Of a DNA stretch of 64,000 bases, positions 46,701 through 55,504 are shown piece by piece. This DNA is from an uncultured Clostridia bacterium (GTDB taxonomy: Bacteria > Bacillota > Clostridia > Oscillospirales > CAG-272). The DNA lies in contig CALXUV010000036.1 in assembly GCA_944391815.1 (NCBI GenBank), forward strand, positions 1-64,000. The letters are read 5' to 3'. The notes beneath the pieces are model-generated. The model was not told the DNA's origin. It saw only the letters and a program-made list of their open reading frames with translations, and made no database searches. Both the position numbers and the translations under genes were made by a program. Numbering within the stretch: position 1 is the stretch's first letter; every line of letters starts with the position of its first letter.

Positions 46701-47321
46701 AAAAGTAGTATGTCTGAATTTCTCAGAAAAAAATGCGTCAATTATTTTGAGTTCCGCAAGCGTGGGTTCACGGCTTTCCGAAAGAAAATAGTTCTGAGCG
46801 CACATCATGTCGTCTATTTCCATCTCAAGACCGTATTTTTTCCTGATTTTCATAAGGTCTGTATACTGAGCCTCGGTAAACCCCTGAGCTATTTCTTCAT
46901 CCTCGGCATCCGGAGTTGTTATCTCGGTCTTACCTACATCTCCCATTACGTAGCCGTTTATGTTATTTTCGACAAATTCACGTTTCAGGGTTTCTTCTAC
47001 ACCGTTTTTGAAACGTATTTCAACCCCCATTGAAGTAATGAATTTAGTGTGGGGTTTTATGACTTTCAACATAGCGGCAAGTTCCTTCAGAAGCCTGTCT
47101 GCTCTTCCGGGACGGTAAAAGAAGGTCATAAGATTGTCACTTTCGGGATCAGTTTCACCCTCCGCCTTTACTTCTTCAGCACCAAGAAGCTCCGCTATTC
47201 TTTCACGGATTTTTTCGTCAGATTCAATACTGATATCAAAAAATTTCCTTGCTCTGTCGAGAGTCATTTCCGGATCATAAAACCTTAGTTCGGAAGTGTT
47301 TATATAAAATCGATATTTCAT
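43800..47321 (-). CDS. purL: divergent phosphoribosylformylglycinamidine synthase
   Basis: Fits the single-chain clostridial PurL (FGAM synthase, fourth step of purine synthesis): N-terminal PurS-like part, two AIR-synthetase-like halves and a C-terminal glutaminase domain from about residue 940 (1173 residues in all). The fold markers are present (LSESGERM, GGRTGADGVG, LDPYKGAYLAV, LLGAFEAQ). Many catalytic motifs differ from the family: ESHNRSA where EtHNHPt/ESHNHPS is usual, GGRISIVSG for GGKDSMSG, and in the glutaminase domain no PGTNCE, an altered nucleophile elbow (LICGFG for GICNG) and SVSDFRM for the catalytic SHGEGRF. It may be very divergent, ammonia-dependent or a non-catalytic paralogue. 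Own consensus promoter. Stop codon TAA. Confidence 0.82.
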   Translation of the reverse strand: MKYRFYINTSELRFYDPEMTLDRARKFFDISIESDEKIRERIAELLGAEEVKAEGETDPESDNLMTFFYRPGRADRLLKELAAMLKVIKPHTKFITSMGVEIRFKNGVEETLKREFVENNINGYVMGDVGKTEITTPDAEDEEIAQGFTEAQYTDLMKIRKKYGLEMEIDDMMCAQNYFLSESREPTLAELKIIDAFFSEKFRHTTFATILDSVETEDPVIRAAYEKYRQSRQSAEASLSDITRAAAEILSPADVVKVTPKLYGIKVQSEEDGDDYVMLAKNESHNRSATLVPYDGAAGSVEGALKDLCCAFAYVCDSFMVYGSGNSELNRVKMMQAARGFSESAALAGIPCSRCHEAINEVYDEKQLQVCLQVGVCRKDSNDKRNKKTPQANDRIYIVGGRTGADGVGCGHISQRKENPVGEFIPVCDSGEMAALQRLFVNPKFADIIVEANDVSGGGVICAIGEIVRGAEVDCARFPLKYEGLSATDILLSESGERMVVCIRSENSAVLETLCASEGLECAMIAKVTGGERFSVKDRDGKVIASLTREFLMNGGAEKHLSAQIEKCRELPISPALEKVKASLEKISPIKKLFGHTAKYDYNIGFKTAAKETASLKCEYGHVFNRAVGGSGAGIDLMAGETEVSVRELSYCGKPLTDKNGTKICSVVSCGNLPGISGLDPYKGAYLAVGEAVMKLVASGYGDRDIRLTLQEYFPEHKNSSKRIGMSVAAMLGAFEAQMQLSVPSLGGRISIVSGSKEYENTASVTAFAFCTGKREDLVGDVLTDTGSRIVLMRAETTKNNVLPGGEALTELIEEISSLSRSGKIISMKCVNARTPATVLMEMCKVNKKGVKFAAESSIDSIFGNSYLAVIAELANGAEMPKRAELLGYVTDDYMFTGKGDGIKLSELLGTEEEKSPVKHERRSYLYLKNISDSYGKVKPVEENKVKVLICQTKFTVPQNEVKYAFEKLGAEVKVFPLSENNITEFVKNLKKTDILWLGNGISSHSFLTSVLSEKRVRAEISAIEERKGLICGFGSAVRSLAESGVLGLDLEKCRFLRSGEDMINESVRVNCVSRLSPMMRSCVEGDSYRSYVSVSDFRMEIDEQYAETLAYSGRICSQFATNSDVGISSCSIDSVCSESGLVFGQISCVTGEEETLPLIKSAVGYFADYQTM

Positions 47322-47392
47322 CCAAAATACCCCGATTGAATTATTATTGATCTATATCAAACGCCTTTCGGCATATAATCTTCATACAGCAG

Positions 47393-47421
47393 ATTATACT
47401 ACATTTACATTCCTTTGTCAA
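47393..47421 (-). promoter_or_regulatory. perfect consensus promoter of purL
   Basis: On the minus strand TTGACA (47421-47416), 17-bp spacer, TATAAT (47398-47393). The leader is about 65 nt; I saw no purine riboswitch. Confidence 0.88.
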
Positions 47422-47577
47422 TGAGCATTTTTTACATAAATAATATATTATATTTGTAATTATTTTTTCCCTGCGCAACTAATGTCCAGAAATGTTCATT
47501 AACTTCATTTTACGGTGAAAAAGACATTGAATTTTTACTGAAAACAAAAAATTAAATGAGTTTTTTCAGTGTTTATA

Positions 47578-47606
47578 TTGAAATCGGAAAATCGTTATGG
47601 TATAAT
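47578..47606 (+). promoter_or_regulatory. promoter of ddh
   Basis: TTGAAA (47578-47583), 17-bp spacer, TATAAT (47601-47606). The rest of 47322-47641 holds only this and the divergent purL promoter. Confidence 0.8.
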
Positions 47607-47641
47607 AAATACTCGTAAAACTACTGAAAGGATTTATTACA

Positions 47642-48628
47642 ATGAGTATCAGAATTGCTATTTACGGGTACGGAAATCTCGGAAAGGGCGTAGAGCTTGC
47701 CGTACGCAATAACCCCGATATGGAACTTGTCGGAGTATTTACGAGACGCGACCCGAAAACTCTCAAAATAAAAACCCCGGGCGTAAAGGTTTACGGTGCC
47801 GATGAAATCTTCGCTGAAAAAGACGACATCGACGTTCTTATCATTTGTTCCGGAAGCGCAACAGACCTGCCGGAACAAACCCCGAAACTTGCTGCCTTTT
47901 TCAACGTCATTGACAGCTTCGACACACACGCAAAAATTCCGGAGCATTTTCAAAATACCGATTCAGCCGCCAGAAATGCGGGCAAAGTCGCTATCATATC
48001 AGTAGGCTGGGATCCCGGAATGTTTTCAATAAACCGCCTTTATTCTGCCTGCATACTTCCTGACGGAAAAGATTATACTTTCTGGGGCAAAGGAGTAAGT
48101 CAAGGACATTCTGACGCTATCCGCAGAGTACCGGGCGTCAAAAACGGAAAACAGTACACCGTTCCGGTTCCCGCTGCACTCGAAGCGGTAAGAAGCGGAA
48201 AGAATCCGGAGCTTTCCACCGCCGAAAAGCACACAAGAGAATGCTTTGTGGTAGCAGAGGAAGGAGCAGATAAGGCAGAAATAGAACGTCAGATCAAAAC
48301 AATGCCGAATTACTTTGCCGACTACAACACCACCGTCAACTTCATAACCGAAGAAGAACTTGCCGAAAAACACAGTGGAATCCCGCACGGCGGATTTGTT
48401 ATAAGATGCGGCAAAACCGGCGCCGAAGGCGAAAACAAGCATATTATAGAATACAGTCTCAAACTTGATTCCAACCCTGAATTCACCGCTTCCGTTCTCG
48501 TAGCCTACGCTCGTGCTGCTTACAGATTAAGTCGTGAAGGCAGCTGCGGCTGTAAGACGGTGTTTGATATTGCGCCTGCTTATCTCAGCATTCAGTCTCC
48601 TGAAGAACTCAGAAAGCATTTCCTTTGA
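47642..48628 (+). CDS. ddh: meso-diaminopimelate dehydrogenase
   Basis: NADPH-dependent one-step conversion of tetrahydrodipicolinate to meso-diaminopimelate, for lysine and peptidoglycan. The Rossmann N-terminus (IYGYGNLGKG), VFTRRDP, DSFDTHAKIPEH, SVGWDPGMFS and GVSQGHSDAIRRVPGV are typical. 328 residues, complete. GAAAGGA ribosome binding site. Its presence implies that the cell makes meso-diaminopimelate, probably for its wall, which bears on the AsnB/MurE-like operon. Stop codon TGA. Confidence 0.96.
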   Translation: MSIRIAIYGYGNLGKGVELAVRNNPDMELVGVFTRRDPKTLKIKTPGVKVYGADEIFAEKDDIDVLIICSGSATDLPEQTPKLAAFFNVIDSFDTHAKIPEHFQNTDSAARNAGKVAIISVGWDPGMFSINRLYSACILPDGKDYTFWGKGVSQGHSDAIRRVPGVKNGKQYTVPVPAALEAVRSGKNPELSTAEKHTRECFVVAEEGADKAEIERQIKTMPNYFADYNTTVNFITEEELAEKHSGIPHGGFVIRCGKTGAEGENKHIIEYSLKLDSNPEFTASVLVAYARAAYRLSREGSCGCKTVFDIAPAYLSIQSPEELRKHFL

Positions 48629-48734
48629 TTCAGATTTTGTCTGTTTTTCAACTTTATACTCGTATCTTGAATACGTTTATATTTTATTTTCATATCGTTT
48701 TTCGCTTTACGGGTAACCCTAAAACAAATACATC

Positions 48735-48766
48735 AAAAAACGGCTTGATAGAGTCAAGCCGTTTTT
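48735..48766. terminator. bidirectional terminator
   Basis: CGGCTTGA (48741-48748) pairs with TCAAGCCG (48754-48761), with A-run and T-run flanks, between convergent ddh and the repeat-protein gene. Confidence 0.92.
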
Positions 48767-48856
48767 ATTGTTTATTTGTCGGGGTAATCACGAAAAGTAA
48801 AATCAATGAAAAAGGATAAAAAAGTTCCGAAAAAGCAGATGAATTCTTTCTATGAA

Positions 48857-51526
48857 TCAACGGAACATTGAATCAAAATCAATAGTAGGTATACTGTTTC
48901 TTTTTTCACTCTCACTGTTTTCAGATCGGTTATCGGATTCTTCTGTTACTTTTTCATTTCCGACTGAAAAAACTTCGGTGTTGGCTGCATTTGTCCGGCT
49001 TGAATTATCAGACGCATTGTTCTGTTCAACAGAAGGCTCGAAAGAAAACTTTAACTGCTCGGCTTCCGGATTTTCATCGCCGCCAACCGCTACTTCAAAT
49101 GTTACTTCCGAATGATATTCCTCAGCACCTGCCGTGACCGCTGTATTTTCTTCACGGCTCTTTTCGTCTGCACATAACTCCGGTGCGGCCTCAGTCTGAA
49201 ATCCTTCCCCGGACACATCATTCACAGTTATATCTGCGCTGCTGTTATTATCCACATCCTGAACTACGGTGGTTACATTCATTACAACGGTCGGTGAATA
49301 TTGTTCTTCGGGTGCTACGCTCAGCTCGCTTGCAGGGGCATACTGCGTTTCGGGAATTACGCTCGGCTCATTTGCAGGAGTATACTGTGTTTCTGGAGCT
49401 ACGCTCGGCTCACTTGCAGGGGCATACTGTGTTTCGGGAGCTACGCTCGGTTCGCTGACAGGAGCATACTGCGTTTCGGGTGCTACGCTCGGCTCACTTA
49501 CAGGAGCATACTGTGTTTCGGGTGCTACGCTCGGCTCGCTTGCAGGAACGTACTGCGTTTCGGGTGCTACGCTCGGCTCGCTTGCAGGGGCATATTGCGT
49601 TTCGGGAATTACGCTCGGCTCATTTGCAGGAGCATACTGCGTTTCTGGAGCTACGCTCGGTTCACTTACAGGAACGTACTGCGTTTCGTGTGCTACGCTC
49701 GGCTCACTTGCAGGGGCATATTGCGTTTCGGGAATTACGCTCGGCTCGATTGCAGGAGTATACTGCGTTTCGGGTGTTACACTCGGCTCGCTTGCAGGAG
49801 CATACTGCGTTTCTGCAACCGTAACGGTTTCACCCGCTTCGGGTACTTCTTCCGAAACCGGAGTTGAATCAGATTCGTCCGTAACCTGCGTATGGGCGAC
49901 CGCAACATTTTCCGCAACTTCCGACGATTCTGCCACTACCTGTTCACTCAGCGGACTGGCAGTCGGCACTTCCGAAATTTTCTCAACTGTCATCTTCGGA
50001 TCTTCAACATTATCCGTTGCCTCGCTGACAAAATTCTCACTTTTTTCCGAATTATCAGCATCAGAGTCAACCCGATCATTTATTGCGGGTGAGCTTTCAT
50101 TTTCTTTTTCGCCTTCGGCTGCACCTGCATTTTCTTCGGTTACAGACAGGTCATCGTGTTTCGAATCAGACTGTTGCTCGTCGTTTGTTTCGGCTTCCGA
50201 TGCGGTATCCCGGCTTGCTTTTATTTTTTCCGCAACCGCCTCATCGGGGTAGTTGTGCTCTATCATCTCGGCTTCCGTAAAGTAAACGGTATTATCTTCC
50301 GGATGAATTGCCTGAAGAGACGGCACATTGTAAACGATGAAATGCGAAACGTAAAGTGTTCTACGGCTTTCATTTACATGATAACCGTAAGCACTGCCGT
50401 ATATACTGTTCATCAACGCCTTGAATGTAGGATTGAATTCCGCAAGAAGTCCAACCGGATAGCGTACCTGCTCACAGGCAACAAAATCCGCAAAATTGTA
50501 GATTTTGAATTCTTCGAGATTAAGGAACCCGGACAGTATTTCTGAGTAAGTGTTCAGCAGCAATGCACCCGAAAACACTTTTTCAAGTTCGGCAGGAGTG
50601 GGCGTGGTATACCTGAAAGTCATGAACATATACCTCGATCCGCTTTCATCCGCCATCTCGGAAAATTCCGAGGATACACAATCTCCGAGCTTTTCTTTCA
50701 GTATCATCGACACAGACTCAGGAATAGCCGCAGCGTTTCCGGCAGTACAGCCGGGCTTTGTAACCGCTCTGATGATGATGAAATCAAGCATTGTTCTGAG
50801 ACTGCTTTCATCAGTATATCTCTCTGCTATCATCCTCAGTCTGTCAAGCATATCCGCAGGCTCTTCTATGCTGAATTGCCTTTTCTGCGGTTTACTGTCT
50901 ATAAGCTTGAAGAAATAAGCTCCGTTTTCTTTATTGAGCGAATAATTTTTTCCGTTGGCTTTGAAAGCGGTTTTGCCCAGTGCTTCTTCTATTGACGCTA
51001 TGTTAGCTATGTATGCATTCTTATTTTCCGCGGGCTTACTTTCAACATACGGAGCAACTTTCCAGGCAAATTCACTTTCAGTATTGAACTCACTCTTACA
51101 AATCTTTCTTCCGCAAAAATCGATGGCAACTTCATACCCTTCTCCGAAAAACTCGTCCCATTTTTCTGCGGCTTCCAAAGTCTTTGCCTGTTGCATAGCC
51201 AGACTTTCGCTGTCGGTCACTTCGTTTATCGAAGCTTGTCCGTCGTCTTCGGTAACAATCTCAAATTTTTTGTCATTTGCTATGAAAAACGGGAAATTGT
51301 CACTCTTTTCCTCAGCAGTTTTCAAATGAACGCAGATACGGTTTGACTCGTTTTCGTTTCCGCCGCTATTTTTCGGAAGCTTATTGACAACCGTCCAACC
51401 GTATTTGGAAAATTTCTGTTCAAATGCGCTTTTGTTTATCTTTCTTCCGGCAAAGTCGACCGTTTCAACAGCTTTTCCGAAATCGTTTTGCCAGATTTTC
51501 ATTGCACCTTTGCGGTCCATTACCAT
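48857..51526 (-). CDS. low-complexity repeat protein with degenerate HNH-like domains
   Basis: 889 residues, no signal peptide. Two related N-terminal modules (about 8-95 and 105-200) share W-x-FG, DFAGRKI/DFCGRKI, K-S-x-F and a later GW or AW. The first also has PKNSGG, ICVH and ANDKKFEI, recalling HNH-type modules with GWNVDHI-PxSxGG, but the catalytic DH is VN here. Residues 200-400 are globular and unknown. About 410-570 is acidic (S, E, D, A rich). Residues 571-738 are twelve 14-residue repeats of the form PETQYAPASEPSVA, then an acidic tail. The start is ATG 51526 with AAAGGGA upstream; the longer frame begins before the transcription start. Stop codon TGA. Confidence 0.78.
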   Translation of the reverse strand: MVMDRKGAMKIWQNDFGKAVETVDFAGRKINKSAFEQKFSKYGWTVVNKLPKNSGGNENESNRICVHLKTAEEKSDNFPFFIANDKKFEIVTEDDGQASINEVTDSESLAMQQAKTLEAAEKWDEFFGEGYEVAIDFCGRKICKSEFNTESEFAWKVAPYVESKPAENKNAYIANIASIEEALGKTAFKANGKNYSLNKENGAYFFKLIDSKPQKRQFSIEEPADMLDRLRMIAERYTDESSLRTMLDFIIIRAVTKPGCTAGNAAAIPESVSMILKEKLGDCVSSEFSEMADESGSRYMFMTFRYTTPTPAELEKVFSGALLLNTYSEILSGFLNLEEFKIYNFADFVACEQVRYPVGLLAEFNPTFKALMNSIYGSAYGYHVNESRRTLYVSHFIVYNVPSLQAIHPEDNTVYFTEAEMIEHNYPDEAVAEKIKASRDTASEAETNDEQQSDSKHDDLSVTEENAGAAEGEKENESSPAINDRVDSDADNSEKSENFVSEATDNVEDPKMTVEKISEVPTASPLSEQVVAESSEVAENVAVAHTQVTDESDSTPVSEEVPEAGETVTVAETQYAPASEPSVTPETQYTPAIEPSVIPETQYAPASEPSVAHETQYVPVSEPSVAPETQYAPANEPSVIPETQYAPASEPSVAPETQYVPASEPSVAPETQYAPVSEPSVAPETQYAPVSEPSVAPETQYAPASEPSVAPETQYTPANEPSVIPETQYAPASELSVAPEEQYSPTVVMNVTTVVQDVDNNSSADITVNDVSGEGFQTEAAPELCADEKSREENTAVTAGAEEYHSEVTFEVAVGGDENPEAEQLKFSFEPSVEQNNASDNSSRTNAANTEVFSVGNEKVTEESDNRSENSESEKRNSIPTIDFDSMFR
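49313..49816 (-). repeat. twelve tandem 42-bp coding repeats
   Basis: Each unit encodes 14 residues of the type PETQYAPASEPSVA, with substitutions such as T or V for A and I for A at the end. A thirteenth truncated unit (PEEQYSP) follows. Copies are very similar at DNA level, so copy number may vary between strains and assembly across it may be imperfect. Confidence 0.95.
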
Positions 51527-51626
51527 ACTTTTCCCTTTCTTGCTCGTATTGTGCAGTCTTGTGAATAATTCGGTTTTATAACAGCTTGTAATAAGAAATA
51601 ATGAGAATCTTTTATTCTTATCACAT

Positions 51627-51655
51627 AGTATAACATAATAAATAAAAAGTGTCAA
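51627..51655 (-). promoter_or_regulatory. promoter of the repeat-protein gene
   Basis: On the minus strand TTGACA (51655-51650), 17-bp spacer, TATACT (51632-51627). This places the transcription start downstream of the longest possible frame and supports the start at 51526. Confidence 0.8.
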
Positions 51656-51727
51656 GAGAATTTTGTCGCATTTTATCCGCTTTGATTGTTTTCGGACCTC
51701 AGAACTTATCTCTGAAAAAAATAAGTC

Positions 51728-52456
51728 TCAAAGCTTTTCAAGCTCGTCCTTTACCGATAAACCAAGATTCTTTATAACGTCTTCACCGCATTCCGGGGTA
51801 TTCTCGAGAGGAAAAGCAAGCCCGCATTTTCTGTATTTCTCAACGCACAGTTTTCTGAAAGGCAAAAGCTCGATTTTCACCGGGTTACAAACTGATTTTG
51901 CTATCCTTACGACTTTTCTCACACTTTCGTCGCTGTCGGTAAGTCCCGGTACGACGACGTGACGTATAATTATCTGCTTGCCTGATTTTTCACAGAGGGA
52001 CAAAAACTCTTTTACATCCTCCAGTCTTTCTCCGACCATTTCAGCATACATTTTTTCATCCGGAAACTTGATATCGCAAAGTACCGTATCGGTATGCTGT
52101 ATGACTTCAAGGACTTTGTCATCAGGCTTACGTCCGGCAGTATCAATGGCAGTATTTATTCCGTTTTCATGCAACATTTTAAAAAGCTCGCTTACGAACT
52201 CACACTGCATAAGAGGTTCACCGCCTGAGACGGTAACTCCTCCGAGATTACCGAAATAAGGCTTATACCTTTTTACTTTTTCGGTTATCTCAGCTGCCGT
52301 CATTTGAATTCCTGCATCAAAAACCCTTGTGTCAGGGTTGTGACAATACGGGCATCTGTACGGGCATCCCTGCATGAAAATCACGTACCTTATCCCCGGG
52401 CCGTCAACAGCGCCGAGACTTTGAAACGAATGTATTCTCCCCTTTATTTCACTCAT
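51728..52456 (-). CDS. pflA: pyruvate formate-lyase activating enzyme
   Basis: Radical SAM enzyme that installs the glycyl radical on pyruvate formate-lyase. Signature: GPGIRYVIFMQGCPYRCPYC, given here only as C-x3-C-x2-C within CPYRCPYC near residue 33, then GGVTVSGGEPLMQ and DTAGRKP. 242 residues, full length. Ribosome binding site AGGAGA. It lies 345 nt downstream of pflB on the same strand with a terminator-like hairpin between, so expression may be partly uncoupled. Stop codon TGA. Confidence 0.95.
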   Translation of the reverse strand: MSEIKGRIHSFQSLGAVDGPGIRYVIFMQGCPYRCPYCHNPDTRVFDAGIQMTAAEITEKVKRYKPYFGNLGGVTVSGGEPLMQCEFVSELFKMLHENGINTAIDTAGRKPDDKVLEVIQHTDTVLCDIKFPDEKMYAEMVGERLEDVKEFLSLCEKSGKQIIIRHVVVPGLTDSDESVRKVVRIAKSVCNPVKIELLPFRKLCVEKYRKCGLAFPLENTPECGEDVIKNLGLSVKDELEKL

Positions 52457-52622
52457 AAGTTTTTCTCCTGTTCCTGTTTCAAATGCCGGCTTTAATTCTT
52501 CTGAATTATTCTTCCGACATCACATAATAAGTTACTTTTCGTTGCTTCATCCCGAAATCTTTTCCGATCGCACCCTGAAACCTAATTTGTCTCTTTTCTT
52601 TACAATTTATTCCTGAATACTC

Positions 52623-52654
52623 AAAATCCGGGTGCCGTAAAACACCCGGATTTT
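52623..52654. terminator. terminator-like hairpin between pflB and pflA
   Basis: AAAATCCGGGTG (52623-52634) pairs with CACCCGGATTTT (52643-52654) across an 8-nt loop. Read in the pfl direction the U-tract is only four residues, so termination may be partial. The rest of 52457-52801 shows nothing else clear. Confidence 0.75.
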
Positions 52655-52801
52655 ATACTCCGCAAGGTACTCCGTCAGGTTTACCCGATTCGTCCATTAT
52701 TATTTTTCATGCAACCCGTAACCGGAGTTTGCTGTTTTTGCAAGGGTAACAATACCTATCGAAAGTAACTCCCGAACTGTTTTCCGCCTCTGAAAACCGG
52801 A

Positions 52802-55027
52802 TCAGATAACATCGTGGAAAGTTCTGGCTATTACCTCTTTCTGCTGTTCCTTTGACAGCTTGTGGAAGTTTACGGCGTAACCCGAAACCCTGATTGTAAG
52901 ATTCGGATACTTTTCCGGATGCTCCGAAGCATCTATCAGCATTTCTCTGTTAAAGACGTTTACGTTTATGTGCTGAGCCTTCTGTCTGAAATATCCGTCG
53001 ATGATACTGCAAAGATTGGCATATCTCGTCTCGTCGTCTCCTCCGAGTGCCTGAGGAATTATGCAGAATGTATTGGATATTCCGTCTTTACATACGTCAT
53101 AGGAAAGTTTCGCTACCGAGTTGAGCGACGCAAGCGCTCCGCTGCTGTCTCTTCCGTGCATCGGATTAGCACCCGGCGCAAACGGCTCGCCCGCACGTCT
53201 GCCGTCCGGTGTGTTTCCGGTTTTCTTTCCGTAAACAACATTTGACGTAATGGTAAGTATTGAAAGGGTATGCTCCGCATTTCTGTATGTCGGTATCTTT
53301 TTCAGCTCTTTGAAGAACAGCTCAACCTGCTCCTTGGCAATAAGGTCGGCTCTGTCGTCGTCGTTTCCGTATTTCGGGAAATCGCCGGTTGTTTCGAAAT
53401 CTGTGATCAGCCCGGTTTCGTCCCTGATAACTCTGACTTTTGCATATTTTATTGCGGAAAGCGAGTCGCAAAGTACAGAAAGCCCTGCAATTCCGAATGC
53501 CATAAACCTGTGAACATCGGTGTCGTGAAGTGCCATCTGAAGCTTTTCATAAGCATACTTGTCGTGCATATAATGGATCATATTCATCGCTTTGACATAG
53601 GTCTGCGCAAGCCACGGGCGGTATATTTCCATAAGGTGCATAACTGTATCGTAATCAAGGTATTCACCCTCGAATTTTTCACCTGCGGGTGCGACCTGAG
53701 TACCGGTTTTTTCGTCTCTTCCGCCGTTCAGACTCATCAGGAGCAGCTTTGCAAGATTAGCTCTCGCTCCGAAAAACTGCATATCTTTTCCTACTCTCAT
53801 AGCCGATACGCAACAAGCTATCGCATAGTCGTCACCGAAAACCGGACGCATTACGTCATCGTTTTCGTACTGTATCGAATCGGTGTCACAGGAAACCTTT
53901 GCCGCAAAGCGCTTGAATGCGGCAGGAAGTTTTTCCGACCAGAGCACCGTAAGATTCGGCTCTGCGGAAGGATTAAGATTGTAAAGGGTATTCAGTATTC
54001 TGAAAGAGGACTTGGTCACAAGCGTTCTTCCGTCCTCGCCCATGCCCCCTATCGCTTCGGTTATCCACATGGGATCTCCCGCAAACAGTTCGTTATATTC
54101 AGGTGTGCGGAGATGTCTTGCCATCCTCAGCTTCATAACAAAATCGTCGACTATTTCCTGTATCTCCGATTCGGTGTATCTGCCGTTTGCGAGATCCCTC
54201 TCGAAGTAAATATCAAGGAATGTAGAGGTTCTTCCGAGACTCATCGCTGCGCCGTTCTGTTCCTTGATTGCTCCGAGGTAACCGAAATACAGCCACTGCA
54301 CCGCTTCTTTTGAATCGGAAGCAGGAGCAGATATGTCGTAACCGTACATGGCAGCCATTTCTTTCAGTTTTTCAAGGAAAGATATCTGCTTATAAAGCTC
54401 TTCAAGCAGACGGATCTCGTTTTCCCCGACATTTCCGTCACCGATTCTTTTTTTGTCCTTTTTCTTTTCCTCAATAAGTCTGTCCACACCGTAAAGCGCG
54501 ACACGGCGGTAGTCTCCGATTATTCTTCCTCTTCCGTAAGCGTCAGGAAGTCCGGTTATTATTCCCACGTGACGGGCTGCTCTGATCGCCTCGTTGTAAA
54601 CTCTGAAAACTCCGTCGTTATGAGTGGTCTTGTAACGGAACTCCTCTTCCACTTTTTCTGAAAGCTCGTAACCGTAAGCCTTGCACGCCTTTCTGGTCAT
54701 GTTGATGCCGCCAAAAGGATTTACCCCTCTCTTCAGCGGGACATCCGTCTGGAGACCTACAATTATCTCATTTTCTTTATCAAGATAACCCGGCGCATAT
54801 GTAGTAAGCGAAGTTACCGTTTCTGTATCTATATCGTATACGCCGCCTCTTCTCTGCTCTTCTTTAAGAAGCTCACTCAGCTTACCGTTCAATTTTTCCG
54901 TTCTTTCGGTAGCTTTTGCAAGAAAACTTTCGTCTCCTTCGTACGGTGTATAGTTTTTCTGTATAAAATCACGTACGTTTATCTCACTCTGCCATTTTCC
55001 TTCTCTGAAACCGTTCCACTGATTCAT
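52802..55027 (-). CDS. pflB: pyruvate formate-lyase
   Basis: Glycyl-radical enzyme converting pyruvate and CoA to acetyl-CoA and formate in fermentation. The adjacent catalytic cysteines are in [13 protein letters not shown]; the radical glycine is in RVSGYAVNF near the C-terminus. 741 residues, normal for PFL (E. coli PflB about 760). The gene has its own promoter, about 200 nt of leader, and an inverted repeat over the -35 region that may bind a redox regulator. Stop codon TGA. Confidence 0.97.
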   Translation of the reverse strand: MNQWNGFREGKWQSEINVRDFIQKNYTPYEGDESFLAKATERTEKLNGKLSELLKEEQRRGGVYDIDTETVTSLTTYAPGYLDKENEIIVGLQTDVPLKRGVNPFGGINMTRKACKAYGYELSEKVEEEFRYKTTHNDGVFRVYNEAIRAARHVGIITGLPDAYGRGRIIGDYRRVALYGVDRLIEEKKKDKKRIGDGNVGENEIRLLEELYKQISFLEKLKEMAAMYGYDISAPASDSKEAVQWLYFGYLGAIKEQNGAAMSLGRTSTFLDIYFERDLANGRYTESEIQEIVDDFVMKLRMARHLRTPEYNELFAGDPMWITEAIGGMGEDGRTLVTKSSFRILNTLYNLNPSAEPNLTVLWSEKLPAAFKRFAAKVSCDTDSIQYENDDVMRPVFGDDYAIACCVSAMRVGKDMQFFGARANLAKLLLMSLNGGRDEKTGTQVAPAGEKFEGEYLDYDTVMHLMEIYRPWLAQTYVKAMNMIHYMHDKYAYEKLQMALHDTDVHRFMAFGIAGLSVLCDSLSAIKYAKVRVIRDETGLITDFETTGDFPKYGNDDDRADLIAKEQVELFFKELKKIPTYRNAEHTLSILTITSNVVYGKKTGNTPDGRRAGEPFAPGANPMHGRDSSGALASLNSVAKLSYDVCKDGISNTFCIIPQALGGDDETRYANLCSIIDGYFRQKAQHINVNVFNREMLIDASEHPEKYPNLTIRVSGYAVNFHKLSKEQQKEVIARTFHDVI

Positions 55028-55235
55028 TTTACCTTCTCCTTTTCTTTCTCTATGCCGGTTTTGCCGATAAAAAAAGCAACACTTCTCGCTCTTAAAGTCG
55101 GAAGTATTGCCCAGACGGTCGGCAAATTCTCACTGAATCTCACCGCAGTTAATTCTGCCGGCATTACTTACATAACACTTTTCCGTCAGAGATTCGTATT
55201 GAACTTGTTGGATATATTGTATTGCTTACGGTAAT

Positions 55236-55264
55236 AGTATACCACATATTGTGTTCATTGTCAA
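55236..55264 (-). promoter_or_regulatory. promoter of pflB
   Basis: On the minus strand TTGACA (55264-55259), 17-bp spacer, TATACT (55241-55236). Confidence 0.82.
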
Positions 55265-55270
55265 TACAAT
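55248..55270. promoter_or_regulatory. dyad over the pflB -35 box, possible Rex-type operator
   Basis: ATTGTGTT (55248-55255) pairs with AATACAAT (55263-55270) around a 7-bp centre. The TTGT...ACAA arms resemble Rex sites, and fermentation genes are common Rex targets, but the match is partial. Confidence 0.4.
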
Positions 55271-55330
55271 GCGGAAAAATAATTTATGTCAATTTTTTCG
55301 TCGGTTACCATTATTTATTTGTGGAATCTA

Positions 55331-55359
55331 TTGAAAAAATTTGTAATTTATGGTATACT
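55331..55359 (+). promoter_or_regulatory. promoter of the BspA-like lipoprotein gene
   Basis: TTGAAA (55331-55336), 17-bp spacer, TATACT (55354-55359). Leader about 140 nt. Confidence 0.7.
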
Positions 55360-55504
55360 TTACTCGTTTCAACTCCCATGGTGTGAAATAAAGCTTTACC
55401 TGTTTTGGTTCCAGACCGGACAAATCCCGAAAATATGGCAAAATCCGGCGAAATTTCTTTTAAATCCGACAAAGGTCGAAAAATAATTTTTTGCGGAGGT
55501 ATCC

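Noticed and set aside
49313..49816. CRISPR array suspected from regular repeats.
   Set aside because: The repeats are contiguous without spacers and lie in a protein-coding frame with period 42 bp.
49269..50252. A 327-codon plus-strand frame with GATLGSLAGAYCVS repeats.
   Set aside because: It is the antisense reading of the 42-bp coding repeats; the minus-strand gene has promoter, ribosome binding site and folded domains.
53270..54313. A 347-codon frame antisense to pflB.
   Set aside because: The PFL gene is unambiguous and complete on the other strand; the antisense frame resembles no protein.
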